The notes under the pieces were generated by a model. That model did no database searches, was not told the origin of the DNA, and was given only the letters and a program-made list of their open reading frames with translations. Of a DNA stretch of 64,000 nucleotides, positions 1-9,280 are shown piece by piece (the first letter of the stretch is position 1; the number at the start of each line of letters is the position of its first letter). The DNA is from Affinirhizobium lemnae (GTDB taxonomy: Bacteria; Pseudomonadota; Alphaproteobacteria; Rhizobiales; Rhizobiaceae): contig NZ_JALJQZ010000010.1 in assembly GCF_022968395.1 (NCBI RefSeq), forward strand, positions 84,145 to 148,144, given 5' to 3'. Both the position numbers and the translations under genes were made by a program.

Positions 1-978
1 GGCTGCCTTGCCGGAATTGGTGAACTGCCCCTGCACGCGATACTGGACGAGGTAGCTTGGCAGGATCGCATCCAGCAGCGTAGGACGGATACCGAAGGCT
101 GCAAGCGTGCGGCCTTCCTGCTCGGCTTCCTTCGAAACAACGTTATCAGACTTCAGGAGCAGAACCTGATCGCTCGTCAGCGGCGGCGTGATCAGAGGAA
201 CCATGGAGGCGATGCTGCCGATCAACGAGGCAACACCGAAGGGTAGCGTGACCAGCGGACGCTTGCGGTAGGTGATGCGAAGGACAGCCTCGAGACACTG
301 CTTGAAGGTCAGAACCTCTGCGCCGCCGAGTTCATAAATCTTGCCCTTGGCAACCTTGCCTTCGACCGCCTTTGCAATGGCCGTGGCGACGTCTTCCACG
401 AAAACGGGCTGGAACTTGGTCAGCCCGCCACCGATCAGCGGAAGGAAGGGCATGGTGCGCGCCATATCGGCAAATTTATTGAAGAAGTTATCTTCCTTGC
501 CGAAGATAATGGAGGGACGCAGGATGATAGCATCCGGAACGGTGGAGAGGATTGCTTCCTCGGCGCGGCCCTTGCTGCGTGCATAGGAGGACTGCGAATT
601 GGCATCCGCGCCGATGGCCGATACATGCGTCAGGGTTGCGCCCGCGGCGCGGGCAGCCTCAGCTACGGCCTTGGCGCCAAATTCCTGCACGGCATCAAAC
701 GAGTTCTTGCCGCTTTCGAACAGGATGCCAACGCAGTTGACCACGTGATCCGAGCCGGCAACCGCCTGATCGATCGATTTCCGGTAACGCAGATTGGCCT
801 GTACCAGTTGAATCTGGCCCACATAGCCAGCCGGACGCAGGAAGCCAGCGAGGTCCGGCCGACGGACAGCCACACGGATACGGTAGCCGCGCTTGGCCAG
901 TTCCCGCACAACATGCCGGCCGACAAAGCCCGACCCCCCGAAAACGGTCACGAGCGGCGGAAGATTGGACATGGTCAT
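1..978 (-). CDS. Complex I NDUFA9 subunit family / NAD(P)-binding reductase (3' end cut by window)
   Basis: The minus-strand frame is open from an ATG at 976-978 to the window edge (326 codons); the C-terminus lies outside. The N-terminus shows a Rossmann dinucleotide loop (VFGGSGFVGRHVV, about residues 10-22), followed by the atypical short-chain dehydrogenase layout of the NDUFA9-like family (HVSAIGADANS, then YARSKGRAEE and ILRPSIIFG). A second ATG two codons later is equally possible. Family knowledge: bacterial members are NAD(P)H-binding proteins related to a complex I accessory subunit; the substrate in bacteria is not established. It is upstream of the other minus-strand genes but separated by about 140 bp, so it probably has its own promoter. 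Confidence 0.85.
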   Translation of the reverse strand, partial: MTMSNLPPLVTVFGGSGFVGRHVVRELAKRGYRIRVAVRRPDLAGFLRPAGYVGQIQLVQANLRYRKSIDQAVAGSDHVVNCVGILFESGKNSFDAVQEFGAKAVAEAARAAGATLTHVSAIGADANSQSSYARSKGRAEEAILSTVPDAIILRPSIIFGKEDNFFNKFADMARTMPFLPLIGGGLTKFQPVFVEDVATAIAKAVEGKVAKGKIYELGGAEVLTFKQCLEAVLRITYRKRPLVTLPFGVASLIGSIASMVPLITPPLTSDQVLLLKSDNVVSKEAEQEGRTLAAFGIRPTLLDAILPSYLVQYRVQGQFTNSGKAA

Positions 979-1121
979 GGGAGTACTCCGAAAGCCAAGG
1001 AGAGTTGTTTTTCTTTGTCTCTAGCCGAAACCGCGGACGAGGTGAAGGGTTGCAATGCACGCATTCGCTGGCAGCGCATGTTTTCTTCAATGCGCTCTGC
1101 GCAACAGAGGATGCCTTAGGG

Positions 1122-1418
1122 TCAAACGTCTCCGATGCCTTCGACAACCACCATTTCCGCATCGGCAACCTGCTGACGGATCTTGGCGGCAATCTGATAT
1201 TCGGGAGACTTGTAGCAATCGACTGCGGCCTGCATGGAAGGGAACTCTATGACAACGTTCCTGGCCCGGGCCGTTCCTTCCAGCCGCGTATGATCGCCGC
1301 CGCGTGCCAGAAACTTTGCGCCATACTTCTCGAACGCTGGTTTGGCCGCTGCCACATAATCCTTGTACCGTTCGGGATCACGAACATCGACGCGCGCAAT
1401 CCAGTATCCCTTCGGCAT
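1122..1418 (-). CDS. DUF1330 domain protein
   Basis: A 98-residue protein beginning MPKGYWIARVDV when the internal ATG at 1416-1418 is used; an ATG four codons upstream is possible. It has the compact ferredoxin-like dimeric alpha/beta-barrel pattern of DUF1330 (DPERYKDYVAAAKPAFEKYGAKFL, then VVIEFPSMQAAVDCYKSPEYQ). No function is established for the family. It lies 39 bp downstream of pyrF on the same strand and could be co-transcribed with it. Confidence 0.85.
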   Translation of the reverse strand: MPKGYWIARVDVRDPERYKDYVAAAKPAFEKYGAKFLARGGDHTRLEGTARARNVVIEFPSMQAAVDCYKSPEYQIAAKIRQQVADAEMVVVEGIGDV

Positions 1419-1457
1419 GCCTTCCTCCATATTTAATTTTACGGAATGAAAGGCGCC

Positions 1458-2156
1458 TTATGCGGAAAGCGCAAGTGCCATTTCATCAAGGATCGATTTT
1501 GCCGCAGCGAGAGGATCGCTCGCCTTGATGATGGGGCGTCCGACAACCAGATGGCTCGAACCGTTCCTTATCGCATCGCCAGGCGTCACCACGCGCTTCT
1601 GATCGCCCGCGTCAGAACCCGCAGGACGAATTCCTGGTGTGACGAGCGCCATATCGGGTCCGATGACGCTGCGCACAGCAGAGGATTCCTCGGCAGAGCA
1701 CACTATACCGCCCATCCCGGCGTCTCGGGCCTGTTCGGCGCGCTTGAGAACCAACGAGCGAGGATCGGTGTCGTAGCCAGCGTCCAAGAGATCTGGCGCG
1801 TCCATTGATGTAAGGACGGTGACGCCCAGCAGGCAAAGATCCGATCCCTTCGCTGCCGCGACCGCTGCACGCATCGCCTTCGGATAGGCATGCAGCGTCA
1901 GCATGTTCACGCCCATCTTGGCAACATTCTCGACCCCGTGGGCAACGGTGTTGTCAATGTCGAGCAGCTTCATGTCGAGAAAAACGGATTTTCCGTTCCG
2001 AACCAGATCGCGCGCCAGTTCCAGTCCACCGACAAAAGCCAACTGGTAGCCGATCTTGTAGAAGGAAACCGTCTCGCCAAGTGTGCGGATCAGCGCCTCT
2101 GCCTCGCCAACGGTCGGTACATCCAGGCCCAAGATCAGGCGGTCGCGAGCATCCAT
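1458..2156 (-). CDS. pyrF: Orotidine 5'-phosphate decarboxylase
   Basis: The 232-residue protein catalyses the last step of UMP synthesis, decarboxylating OMP. The start [14 protein letters not shown] at 2154-2156 is preferred over the longer open frame because it matches the family N-terminus and overlaps the upstream stop by one base (TGATG coupling). The catalytic Asp-x-Lys-x-x-Asp array is visible as [13 protein letters not shown] (about residues 59-71). The C-terminal phosphate-binding part is TPGIRPAG and VVGRPII. It is the second gene of an operon with the histidine phosphatase. Confidence 0.96.
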   Translation of the reverse strand: MDARDRLILGLDVPTVGEAEALIRTLGETVSFYKIGYQLAFVGGLELARDLVRNGKSVFLDMKLLDIDNTVAHGVENVAKMGVNMLTLHAYPKAMRAAVAAAKGSDLCLLGVTVLTSMDAPDLLDAGYDTDPRSLVLKRAEQARDAGMGGIVCSAEESSAVRSVIGPDMALVTPGIRPAGSDAGDQKRVVTPGDAIRNGSSHLVVGRPIIKASDPLAAAKSILDEMALALSA

Positions 2157-2755
2157 CACGTTTCTCCTTGCCAGAATTCCATCGGTGTCCACTCGCATTT
2201 GAGGCGGCACTCGGCAAGATTGCGCGCAAGAGAAAAGCAGAAAAGATTGCCGCCTCCCGCTGGCTGATCCCAGTCTCGAGCGATGGACCGACCCGCAAGC
2301 GCGCATTTGAGGAGCGTTCCAACTCCGCCGTGGCCTACAAACACGATGGGGCGGGCGGGATCATGTTCCAGAATGATCTGCGAAATCGTGGTCACGATCC
2401 GCTGTTGCGCATCGATAGCCTTCTCCCAACCCCGAAAGCTGCGGGAAGGATCCGCGAAAAAGCGATCGGCCGCTTCTTCATGGGCGTCATGCGTGAGATA
2501 GCCCGTCGCGGATCGATCAATTTCGCGGCTGGCGCTCGCGATTTCCAACTCGACGCCAGCCGCCTCGACCAGGATTTCGGCGGTCTCGATGGCCTTGCGT
2601 TCCGGACTGCTAATAATCCGCTGCAGCTTTGTCACCCATGGACGAGCTGCTACAGCAAAAACGCGTTCACGCCCAAGCGGCGAGAGGCTCCAGTCGGGAA
2701 CCGGAATCTGCGGGTCGATCTGCACCTGAGGATGACTGATATAGAGCCCGAACAT
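2156..2755 (-). CDS. Histidine phosphatase family protein
   Basis: A 199-residue member of the phosphoglycerate-mutase-like histidine phosphatases. The phospho-acceptor histidine is probably H8 in LYISHPQVQ, but the usual R-H-G triad reads S-H-P here, so the motif is degenerate. The second half has the conserved late histidine in [16 protein letters not shown] (about residue 143). The middle segment [20 protein letters not shown] is the usual family block. Its stop codon shares one base with the pyrF start. The substrate cannot be told from sequence. Confidence 0.85.
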   Translation of the reverse strand: MFGLYISHPQVQIDPQIPVPDWSLSPLGRERVFAVAARPWVTKLQRIISSPERKAIETAEILVEAAGVELEIASASREIDRSATGYLTHDAHEEAADRFFADPSRSFRGWEKAIDAQQRIVTTISQIILEHDPARPIVFVGHGGVGTLLKCALAGRSIARDWDQPAGGGNLFCFSLARNLAECRLKCEWTPMEFWQGET

Positions 2756-2763
2756 TTTCTGAT

Positions 2764-3363
2764 TTAATCAGGACGCGTATAGGTCCACAACTGCGCCGGC
2801 GGTAAATTGCGCACCACGAAGTCAAAATGCTTGATGCGATAGCAATCCGGCTTTGCGATGATGGGTGAAACCGGTCCGTAGGTGATCTGCATCACCGGGC
2901 GGCCGTGTGGCATGCGATCCAGAAGGTCTTCCAGGAGCCAGATCCGCTTTTCCATCGGGAAGCTTAGCATCGGGATGGCAGAAATGACGGCGTCGAATTT
3001 GCGATCCTTGAAGTCGCCAAGAATGGTCTGAAGCTCGAAAGCATCGCCGTTGACGAAGCGCACGTCCGGCATGGTCCTCATCAGATGCTGATAGAAGTCC
3101 GTCGAATACTCGATGGACACCAGATCCTGCGGCTTGATGCCCCGTTTCAGGATTGCCTTGGTGATGATGCCCGTGCCGGGACCAAGCTCCAGAACCGGAA
3201 GACCGGACTGCGGATTGATGACGCTTGCCATCCGGCGTGCCGTGACGCTGGAGGTGGGCAGGATCGCCCCAACCTGCTTGGGGCCTTCCATCCATCCCTT
3301 GAAGAAACGGATTTCCTCATCGAATTTACGGCCCAGTCGTTCCTTCAGGCGCAATTCCATCAA
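2764..3363 (-). CDS. pmtA: Phosphatidylethanolamine N-methyltransferase, rhizobial PmtA type
   Basis: A 199-residue class I SAM-dependent methyltransferase. The SAM-binding motif I is VLELGPGTGIITKAIL (about residues 57-72). The N-terminal FDEEIRFFKGWMEGPKQVGAI and the C-terminal VVRNLPPAQLWTYTRP are characteristic of the Rhizobium/Agrobacterium PmtA family, which converts phosphatidylethanolamine by three methylations to phosphatidylcholine at the membrane. It sits between dnaN and the histidine phosphatase on the minus strand, 8 bp from the latter, which suggests co-transcription. Confidence 0.9.
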   Translation of the reverse strand: MMELRLKERLGRKFDEEIRFFKGWMEGPKQVGAILPTSSVTARRMASVINPQSGLPVLELGPGTGIITKAILKRGIKPQDLVSIEYSTDFYQHLMRTMPDVRFVNGDAFELQTILGDFKDRKFDAVISAIPMLSFPMEKRIWLLEDLLDRMPHGRPVMQITYGPVSPIIAKPDCYRIKHFDFVVRNLPPAQLWTYTRPD

Positions 3364-3445
3364 CTATCTCCCGCGAATCTATTCAGTGTTCATCGCGCCG
3401 ACATGACGCAAAATCAAGGAAAAATGTCGCATCTGAAATGCGGCA

Positions 3446-3472
3446 GAAAAAAGGGCCGCGGCTGCGACCCTT
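3446..3472 (-). terminator. Rho-independent terminator of dnaN
   Basis: Read on the minus strand, CAAGGGTCGC pairs with GCGGCCCTT around a short loop (one mismatch) and is followed by a run of six T. It lies just past the dnaN stop codon at 3483. Confidence 0.75.
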
Positions 3473-3482
3473 GAAATTTAGA

Positions 3483-4601
3483 TTAAACACGCATCGGCAT
3501 CAGCACATAAAGTGCGTCATCGCCCGCTGTATCCCGAACGAGTGTCGGCGAACCCGCATCGGCGAGGAGAAATATCGCATCCTCTCCTGATAGCTGCGCC
3601 GTGATATCTAGAAGATACTTGGCGTTGAAGCCAATTTCCATCGGGTCGCTTTCATAGCCGACGGCCACTTCTTCCGTAGCGCTGCCGGAATCCGGGTTGT
3701 TGACCGTCAGGAGCAACTGCCCGTCGCTCAGTGCCAGCTTCACGGCGCGGCCACGTTCGGAAGAGATTGTGGACACGCGATCGACTGCGCGGGTAAAGCT
3801 CTGACAATCCACGCGCATTTCCTTATCGTTTCCAGTGGGAATAACGCGCTGATAATCCGGAAACGTCCCATCGATCAGCTTGGACGTCATGACTATGCCA
3901 CCAAGCGTAAAGCGGATTTTGGCATCCGAAACCTCGACCGTGACCACGGCTTCCGCATCGTCCATCAACTTCTGCAACTCGCCCACTGTCTTGCGGGGAA
4001 TGATGATGCCTGGCATGCCTTCCGAACCGGAGGGTGCCTCGATATCGGCGCGAGCAAGCCGATGTCCATCGGTCGCAACGGCTCGCAGCTTCAACTGACC
4101 GCCCGTCTCGATCGTATGGAAGAAAATGCCGTTGAGGTAATAGCGCGTTTCCTCCGTAGAGATCGCGAACTGCGTGCGATCGATCAGCATCTTCAGATCG
4201 GATGCCTTGATCTTGAAGCTATGCGTGAAACTTCCCGCCGTCAGGTCAGGGAAGTCAGCTTCGGGCAGGCATTGCAGCGAAAACTTCGAACGGCCGGACT
4301 GAACCGACATCGTGCTGCCATCCGGGTTGACGGCTAGAAGAACCTCCGAGCCATCAGGCAGCTTGCGCACGATTTCATAGAGAAGATGCGCCGGAACCGT
4401 TGTCGCACCGGCCGTCTCCACCATTGCCGGCAGTTCTTCAGTGATCTCGAGATCTAGGTCCGTCGCCTTCAGCGCCAGATCGTTGCCGGAAGCACGCAGC
4501 AGGACGTTGGAAAGGATCGGAATCGTGTTGCGGCGCTCCACCACTCGGTGAACGTGATTCAGCGATTTCAGGAGGTTGGACCGCTCAAGAGTAATACGCA
4601 T
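3483..4601 (-). CDS. dnaN: DNA polymerase III subunit beta (sliding clamp)
   Basis: A full-length 372-residue clamp, the usual size. The start MRITLERSNLLKSLNHVHRVVE and the end ALYVLMPMRV match the family; the middle carries FKIKASDLKMLIDRTQFAIS and the third domain ends in VRDTAGDDALYVLMP. It forms the dimeric ring that tethers the replicative polymerase. In this lineage dnaN is separate from dnaA (about 22 kb away here). It has a 260 bp upstream gap shared with the divergent rsmI. Confidence 0.98.
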   Translation of the reverse strand: MRITLERSNLLKSLNHVHRVVERRNTIPILSNVLLRASGNDLALKATDLDLEITEELPAMVETAGATTVPAHLLYEIVRKLPDGSEVLLAVNPDGSTMSVQSGRSKFSLQCLPEADFPDLTAGSFTHSFKIKASDLKMLIDRTQFAISTEETRYYLNGIFFHTIETGGQLKLRAVATDGHRLARADIEAPSGSEGMPGIIIPRKTVGELQKLMDDAEAVVTVEVSDAKIRFTLGGIVMTSKLIDGTFPDYQRVIPTGNDKEMRVDCQSFTRAVDRVSTISSERGRAVKLALSDGQLLLTVNNPDSGSATEEVAVGYESDPMEIGFNAKYLLDITAQLSGEDAIFLLADAGSPTLVRDTAGDDALYVLMPMRV

Positions 4602-4862
4602 GGGATGCTACCGCTTTCGACCGTGCCGGCTTCCGATGAGAAGCCGAATGTTATTCTCATCCGTCAGGCTGGTCGGACGGATATGGACCGGCAAAATGGC
4701 AGACAAAGCGGCAAAAAGGCAAGAGGGCCGTCAGATTCTCAGGTCGGAATCAAGTTGGTGCATGAACTACTCACAGCTTTCCACATGGTTGCCGCTTTTG
4801 CCTTGCTCAGCATGGTGCGCTCGCCCATAAAGGCGAGATATTCACCAGGCGGGCGTTAAGCA

Positions 4863-5777
4863 TTGACGGAAGATCGACAACAAGCGGCGAAAACCTATCG
4901 AATCGGGAACACGGCGATCCCGGCGCGACCGCTGGAACCGGCACTCTATCTGGTGGCAACTCCGATCGGCAATCTGGGCGATATCACTCTTCGTGCCTTG
5001 GAAACGCTGGCAGGCGCGGATGTTTTGGCCTGCGAGGACACACGGGTCACGCGTGTGCTGCTGGACCGTTTCGGCATTACGGGCAGGCCATATGCATATC
5101 ATGAACACAACGCCAACGAGGCTGGACCGAAGCTTCTGGCGGCGCTTGAGGTCGGCAAATCTGTTGCGCTGGTGTCAGATGCCGGAACTCCGCTGGTTTC
5201 CGATCCCGGTTATCGCCTGGGCCAATTGGCGATTGAAGCGGGCTATCGGGTGGTGCCGATCCCCGGCGCCTCGGCGCCGCTGGCTGCACTTGTGGGTTCG
5301 GGCTTATCGACGGAAACTTTTCTCTTCGCGGGCTTCTTGCCGGTGAAGGAAAAGGGCAGGCGAGATCGTTTGGCAGAGCTTTCCAAGATCCCGGCAACCC
5401 TAATTTTTTTCGAATCACCGCACCGGATTTCAGATACGCTCACCATTGCAGCGGATGTTCTTGGCCCGACACGTGCAGCCTGCGTGTGCCGTGAACTGAC
5501 TAAAACTTTCGAAGAGTTCCGCCGCGGAACGCTGGGCGATCTGGCAGTGCAGTACAAGGACGTGACGGTCAAAGGGGAAATCGTTTTTGTTGTTGGTCCA
5601 CCAGACTATGATGATGTTCCCGCCGCCGTCGATGTGGACATCATGCTGAAAGAACTCTCCATCGCCATGCCAGCCACCAAAGCCGCAGCTGAGGCCGCCC
5701 GGCTTACCGGTCTCTCGCGTAAAGATCTTTATCAGCGCCTGATCGAGTTGAAAGATGCCGAAGACACACAAAAATGA
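4863..5777 (+). CDS. rsmI: 16S rRNA (cytidine1402-2'-O)-methyltransferase
   Basis: A 304-residue tetrapyrrole-methylase-fold protein. TPIGNLGDITLRAL (about residues 34-47) is the RsmI signature; EDTRVTRVLLDRFGI and SDAGTPLVSDPGY follow. It 2'-O-methylates C1402 in the ribosomal decoding centre using SAM. The apparent start is TTG at 4863, read as MTEDRQQ; no better ATG lies upstream in frame. Its 3' end overlaps yraN by 23 bp. Confidence 0.95.
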   Translation: MTEDRQQAAKTYRIGNTAIPARPLEPALYLVATPIGNLGDITLRALETLAGADVLACEDTRVTRVLLDRFGITGRPYAYHEHNANEAGPKLLAALEVGKSVALVSDAGTPLVSDPGYRLGQLAIEAGYRVVPIPGASAPLAALVGSGLSTETFLFAGFLPVKEKGRRDRLAELSKIPATLIFFESPHRISDTLTIAADVLGPTRAACVCRELTKTFEEFRRGTLGDLAVQYKDVTVKGEIVFVVGPPDYDDVPAAVDVDIMLKELSIAMPATKAAAEAARLTGLSRKDLYQRLIELKDAEDTQK

Positions 5778-6129
5778 CGGCAAACGGCGCAGGCACGCAG
5801 AAAGGCGAGGCCGATATTCGGAGTATTTGGCAGCGCTTTATCTGATGGCCAAAGGCTATCGGATTGTCTCGACACGGTATCGTACGCCTCTTGGCGAGAT
5901 TGATCTGATTGCCCGTAAGGGCAGCGTTGTTGCATTTATTGAGGTCAAGGCGCGCAAATCGGAAAATTTAGCTGTCGAGGCGGTCGGCTTTCAAAGCCAG
6001 AAACGTATTCGTGCAGCAAGCGATTTGTGGCTTGCAAAGCAAAGGAAGGCATCCGTCTTATCGCTAAGATATGACATCGTTGCGGTAAGGCCTTGGCGTC
6101 TACCAAGGCATTTTGTTGATGCTTTCTGA
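5755..6129 (+). CDS. YraN family (UPF0102) endonuclease-like protein
   Basis: A 124-residue protein with the core motif GEIDLIARKGSVVAFIEVKAR (about residues 47-67), the D-x(n)-E-x-K pattern of a restriction-endonuclease-like fold. The N-terminus is very basic (KTHKNDGKRRRHAERRGR). It overlaps the end of rsmI and is probably translated from the same mRNA. The biological role of the family is unresolved. Confidence 0.92.
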   Translation: MPKTHKNDGKRRRHAERRGRYSEYLAALYLMAKGYRIVSTRYRTPLGEIDLIARKGSVVAFIEVKARKSENLAVEAVGFQSQKRIRAASDLWLAKQRKASVLSLRYDIVAVRPWRLPRHFVDAF

Positions 6130-6257
6130 GTGCTTTTGCATAATTTTGCAAATTCGATGAATCTGCATTAGTAAGTCATATCTATTTCAAGGACCCGTCA
6201 CGGAACGTCGCTAATCACCCCCCTCATCCTAAACTTAAGGAAAGAGGGACTATCCCC

Positions 6258-6830
6258 ATGTTCAAGAAGCTTGGCCTTGCAGCGGTAGCGTTTGCTCTAT
6301 CTGCATCCACGTCGCTTGCGGCAACTGAGGTCACCTGGTGGCACGCCATGGACGGCGAACTCGGCAACAAGCTCGAAGAGATTGCCGCGAAGTTCAATGA
6401 AGGCCAGAGCGAATACAAGGTCGTTCCCGTTTACAATGGTTCCTACCCGGAAACTCTGACTACAGCCATTGCTGCCTTCCGCGCCAGTCAGCAGTCGGCC
6501 ATCATTCAGGTTTTCGAAGTCGGAACCGGCACTATGATGGCCGCCAAGAGTGCCGTTTACCCGTCTGCAAGCTGATGAAGGATGAGAGCGAAAGCTTCGA
6601 GCCGAAGTCGTTCCTCGGTCCGGTCGTCGGCTACTACTCCGACACTCAGGGCAATATCCTGTCACTGCCGTTCAACTCGTCAACGCCCGTCCTCTATTAC
6701 AACAGATACGTTTTCAAGAAGGCTGGCCTTGATCCAGAAGTTGCTCCGAAGACCTGGAAGGAAGTCGAGGAGTTTTCAAATAAGATCGTAACGTCGGGCG
6801 CGGCCAAGTGCGACTTATGCGGTAGCACCG
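6258..6830 (+). pseudogene. ugpB: Remnant of glycerol-3-phosphate ABC transporter binding protein (ugpB)
   Basis: The start (MFKKLGLAAVAFALSASTSLA signal peptide, then ATEVTWWHAMDGELGNKLEEIAAKFN) is a typical UgpB N-terminus. After AAKSAVYP the frame shifts by one near position 6562, probably from loss of one G, and a stop follows. The sequence resumes in another frame as LMKDESESFEPKSFLGP, then TPVLYYNRYVFKKAGLDPEV, and stops resembling UgpB after SGAAKC at about 6810. Roughly the C-terminal two thirds are missing, and the remnant runs into ugpA sequence. The signal peptide and a purine-rich site (AAGGAAAGAGG) just before the ATG are still intact. Confidence 0.9.
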
Positions 6831-6864
6831 GTCGTCGCAGGCGTTTTGTGGTGGTTTCTCTTAA

Positions 6865-7356
6865 ATACCTCGACGGGCTTATGCCCTTTGTTCTGGAACG
6901 ATTCGGCATTCGCTGGGACCATGATCTGATGGCACGCATGCGATGATCCTGATCATCGTTGCGGCTGCCTGGAAACAGATCTCATACAACTTCCTGTTCT
7001 TACTGGCCGGTCTGCAATCCGTGCCGTAGGCGTTGATGGAAGCCGCCGCAATCGACGGCTCCGGCCCGATGAAGCGCTTCTTCACTATTTCGCTGCCGCT
7101 TCTCTTCCCCACCACCTTCTTTCTGTTCATCATGAATGTGAACTACACGATGTTCGACACCTTCCCGATTGTTGATGCGACGACGGTTGGCGGGCCGACA
7201 CAAGCAATCATCACCCTCGTCTACAAGGTCTATAAGGATGGCTATCTCGGCTTGAATCTCGACTCCTCCTCGGCGTAATTGGTCCTTCTGATGCTCATCG
7301 TCATGGTGCTGACGTTTGTTCAGCCCCGCTACATCGAACGCCTAGCGCTGTATTGA
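6865..7356 (+). pseudogene. ugpA: Remnant of glycerol-3-phosphate ABC transporter permease (ugpA)
   Basis: Only the C-terminal part of the permease remains, from [16 protein letters not shown] onward. A one-base loss near 6940 shifts the frame. It continues as [25 protein letters not shown], then a TAG at 7027-7029 where a Gln is expected (before ALMEAAAIDGSGP, the permease EAA loop), and a TAA at 7276-7278 where another Gln is expected. The natural stop is TGA at 7354-7356. The first half of the gene is fused out to ugpB, implying a deletion across the ugpB-ugpA boundary. Confidence 0.9.
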
Positions 7357-7365
7357 GGAACGACC

Positions 7366-7609
7366 ATGATTGAAGACAAACCCTTCCTCGCCTTTCTCAC
7401 GCATCTTTTCCTCATCTGCGGCTTTCTGGTCGCCGCGCTGCCTATCTATGTGGCAGTCATTGCTTCTACCCATTATGTTTCGACTTTGATGGTCAGCGGA
7501 TTCCCCTGTTACCGGGGGATCATTTTATCAAAAATTACCGAATAATCCTGACCAATGCTCCGGCTGCAAATGGCCTGCCGAACTATTCCCACATGGCGCT
7601 GACGGCTAA
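7366..7609 (+). pseudogene. ugpE: Remnant of glycerol-3-phosphate ABC transporter permease (ugpE)
   Basis: An ATG at 7366 begins MIEDKPFLAFLTHLFLICGF, an ordinary UgpE first membrane segment ending IYVAVIASTHY. Near 7495 the frame shifts; the other frame continues FPLLPGDHFIKNYRIIL and APAANGLPNYSHMAL. Then UgpC sequence starts directly at 7610. Only about 75 of roughly 280 codons survive. Confidence 0.85.
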
Positions 7610-8599
7610 GTCATCGTCGGTCCTTCGGGCTGCGGCAAGTCAACGTTGCTTCGCATGTTAGCCGGGCTGGAGACGATTTCGGAAGGTGAAGTTTCCATCG
7701 GTGGCAGCGTGGTCAACCATAAAGAACCGGCCGAGCGCGACATTGCGATGGTCTTCCAGAACTATGCGCTCTACCCGCATATGACCGTCTATCAAGACCT
7801 GGCTTACTGCCTGAAAAATCGCGGCACGCCAAAGGTGGAAATCGATGCGCGCGTCGCAGAAGCCGCTCGCATGCTGGAGATCATCCAGTATCTGGAGCGC
7901 AAGCCGCGCGCACTTTCCGACGGGCAGCGCCAGCACGTTGCCCTGGGGCACGCCATTGTACGCAAGCCAGCGGCATTTCTTTTCGACGAGCCGCTCTCCA
8001 ATCTCGATGCAAAGCTGCGCGTGTCCATGCGTGGCGAAATCAAGCGCCTCCAGCGGCGTCTCGGCACCACCTCTATGTCTTGCATGATCAGCTAGAAGCC
8101 ATGACGCTGGCGGATCGGCTGGTAGTGCAAAACAGCGGAGAGATCGAGCCGATCGGGTCTCCGCGCCAAGTCTATCACGCGCCAGCGTCTGCCTTCGTCG
8201 CAAGCTTTCTCGGATCTCCCGCGATGAACCTGTTACGAGCAGAAGGTGCAAGGCTCAAAACTATTGATCGGCTCTGGACAGCTGGATCTATCGACGCCAG
8301 GACTGTTATCGGGAGCAGTGACCGTGGGGCTAAGGCCAGAGGACATGCGAGTGGTGAGAGTCGGCGAGAGAGGGCTTCCATTCCGGCTGGACTACATCGA
8401 GGAACTTGGCCCGCAACGTCTTGCGGATGGCTTTGTCGGAGACCAGGCTCTGACAGCCTTTTCTGCCAAATCTCTGCTGGCCGAGGATCTTTGCATGGTG
8501 ATTGACCCAGCATGGCTCCATTTCTGCGATGCAACCAGCGGAAAAAGGCATGCGCTGGAAGGGTCGAGGCCACTTGCTCGATCTTCTGCAAGGGCATGA
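7610..8599 (+). pseudogene. ugpC: Remnant of glycerol-3-phosphate ABC transporter ATPase (ugpC)
   Basis: The remnant begins inside the Walker A loop region ([20 protein letters not shown]) and so lacks about the first 35 residues. The Q-loop ([14 protein letters not shown]) and Walker B ([15 protein letters not shown]) are present. The signature motif reads [16 protein letters not shown] instead of the usual LSGGQRQRVA. A lesion near 8085 moves the frame ([15 protein letters not shown] continues in another frame), and a second near 8246 restores the first frame ([13 protein letters not shown], then [11 protein letters not shown]). It is not a working gene. Confidence 0.92.
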
Positions 8600-8699
8600 T
8601 CAGAATTTTGGGCAAACGATTAAAATGTGAGTGACCGCAGAAACCTGATCGTTGGTTGTACCTGATACTCTCCGCTCGAATATGGTCGTGGGGGAAAGT

Positions 8700-9209
8700 A
8701 TGGTATTGAAACTGGCTTTGGCTGGGGCATTGGCTCTGGCTCATCGTAGACGGATTGCCAATAAAGAGACGGTCCCGACTCCGTTCATCGGTGCCAGCAA
8801 CGAGCACCTCGTCAGGGATATGGTGTCTTCGCCAATTGAGCCGAGCTGGATCCTATCCGGTAACCCGCAGGCGCGTGTCGCCTATCAATCCATAGCGGCG
8901 GACAAATGCGCATCGACAGCGATGTGGGATTGTACGGCCGGTAGTTTTCGCTGGTTTTTTGCCGAAGACGAGACAGTGGTTATTCTTGAGGGCGAGGTTT
9001 TCATAACAGCCGCGGATGGCACCCAGAAACTGCTGAGAGCCGGGGACGTAGGTTACTTCACAGCGGGTACCTGGGCGACATGGCGTATCGATCACTATGT
9101 CCGCAAGATCGCCTTTATGCGCCAGCCACTAGGTCTGCCTATGTCGTTCTTTTACCGGATGCGGCGGCGCATCATCTGGGAGCTTAAAGGTCGGCAACGA
9201 AATCTATAA
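8700..9209 (+). CDS. Cupin domain protein (ureidoglycine aminohydrolase-like, DUF861)
   Basis: With the ATG at 8700 (GGGGGA five bases upstream) the protein has 169 residues; a longer reading from 8652 is possible. A single small cupin is seen: WDCTAGSFRWFFAEDETVVILEGEVFIT, then LRAGDVGYFTAGTWATWRI. This matches the DUF861 cupin pattern, in which the usual metal-binding histidines are partly replaced. The N-terminus has a hydrophobic stretch LALAGALALAH followed by HRRR. It lies between the ugp remnants and gshB. The substrate is unknown. Confidence 0.8.
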   Translation: MVLKLALAGALALAHRRRIANKETVPTPFIGASNEHLVRDMVSSPIEPSWILSGNPQARVAYQSIAADKCASTAMWDCTAGSFRWFFAEDETVVILEGEVFITAADGTQKLLRAGDVGYFTAGTWATWRIDHYVRKIAFMRQPLGLPMSFFYRMRRRIIWELKGRQRNL

Positions 9210-9280
9210 GGTTTGTTTCACGCGTTGCCATTGCCCCTCAGGCATCCTACATCTGCCAGGCAATTCCTTGAGGGGCAGTC

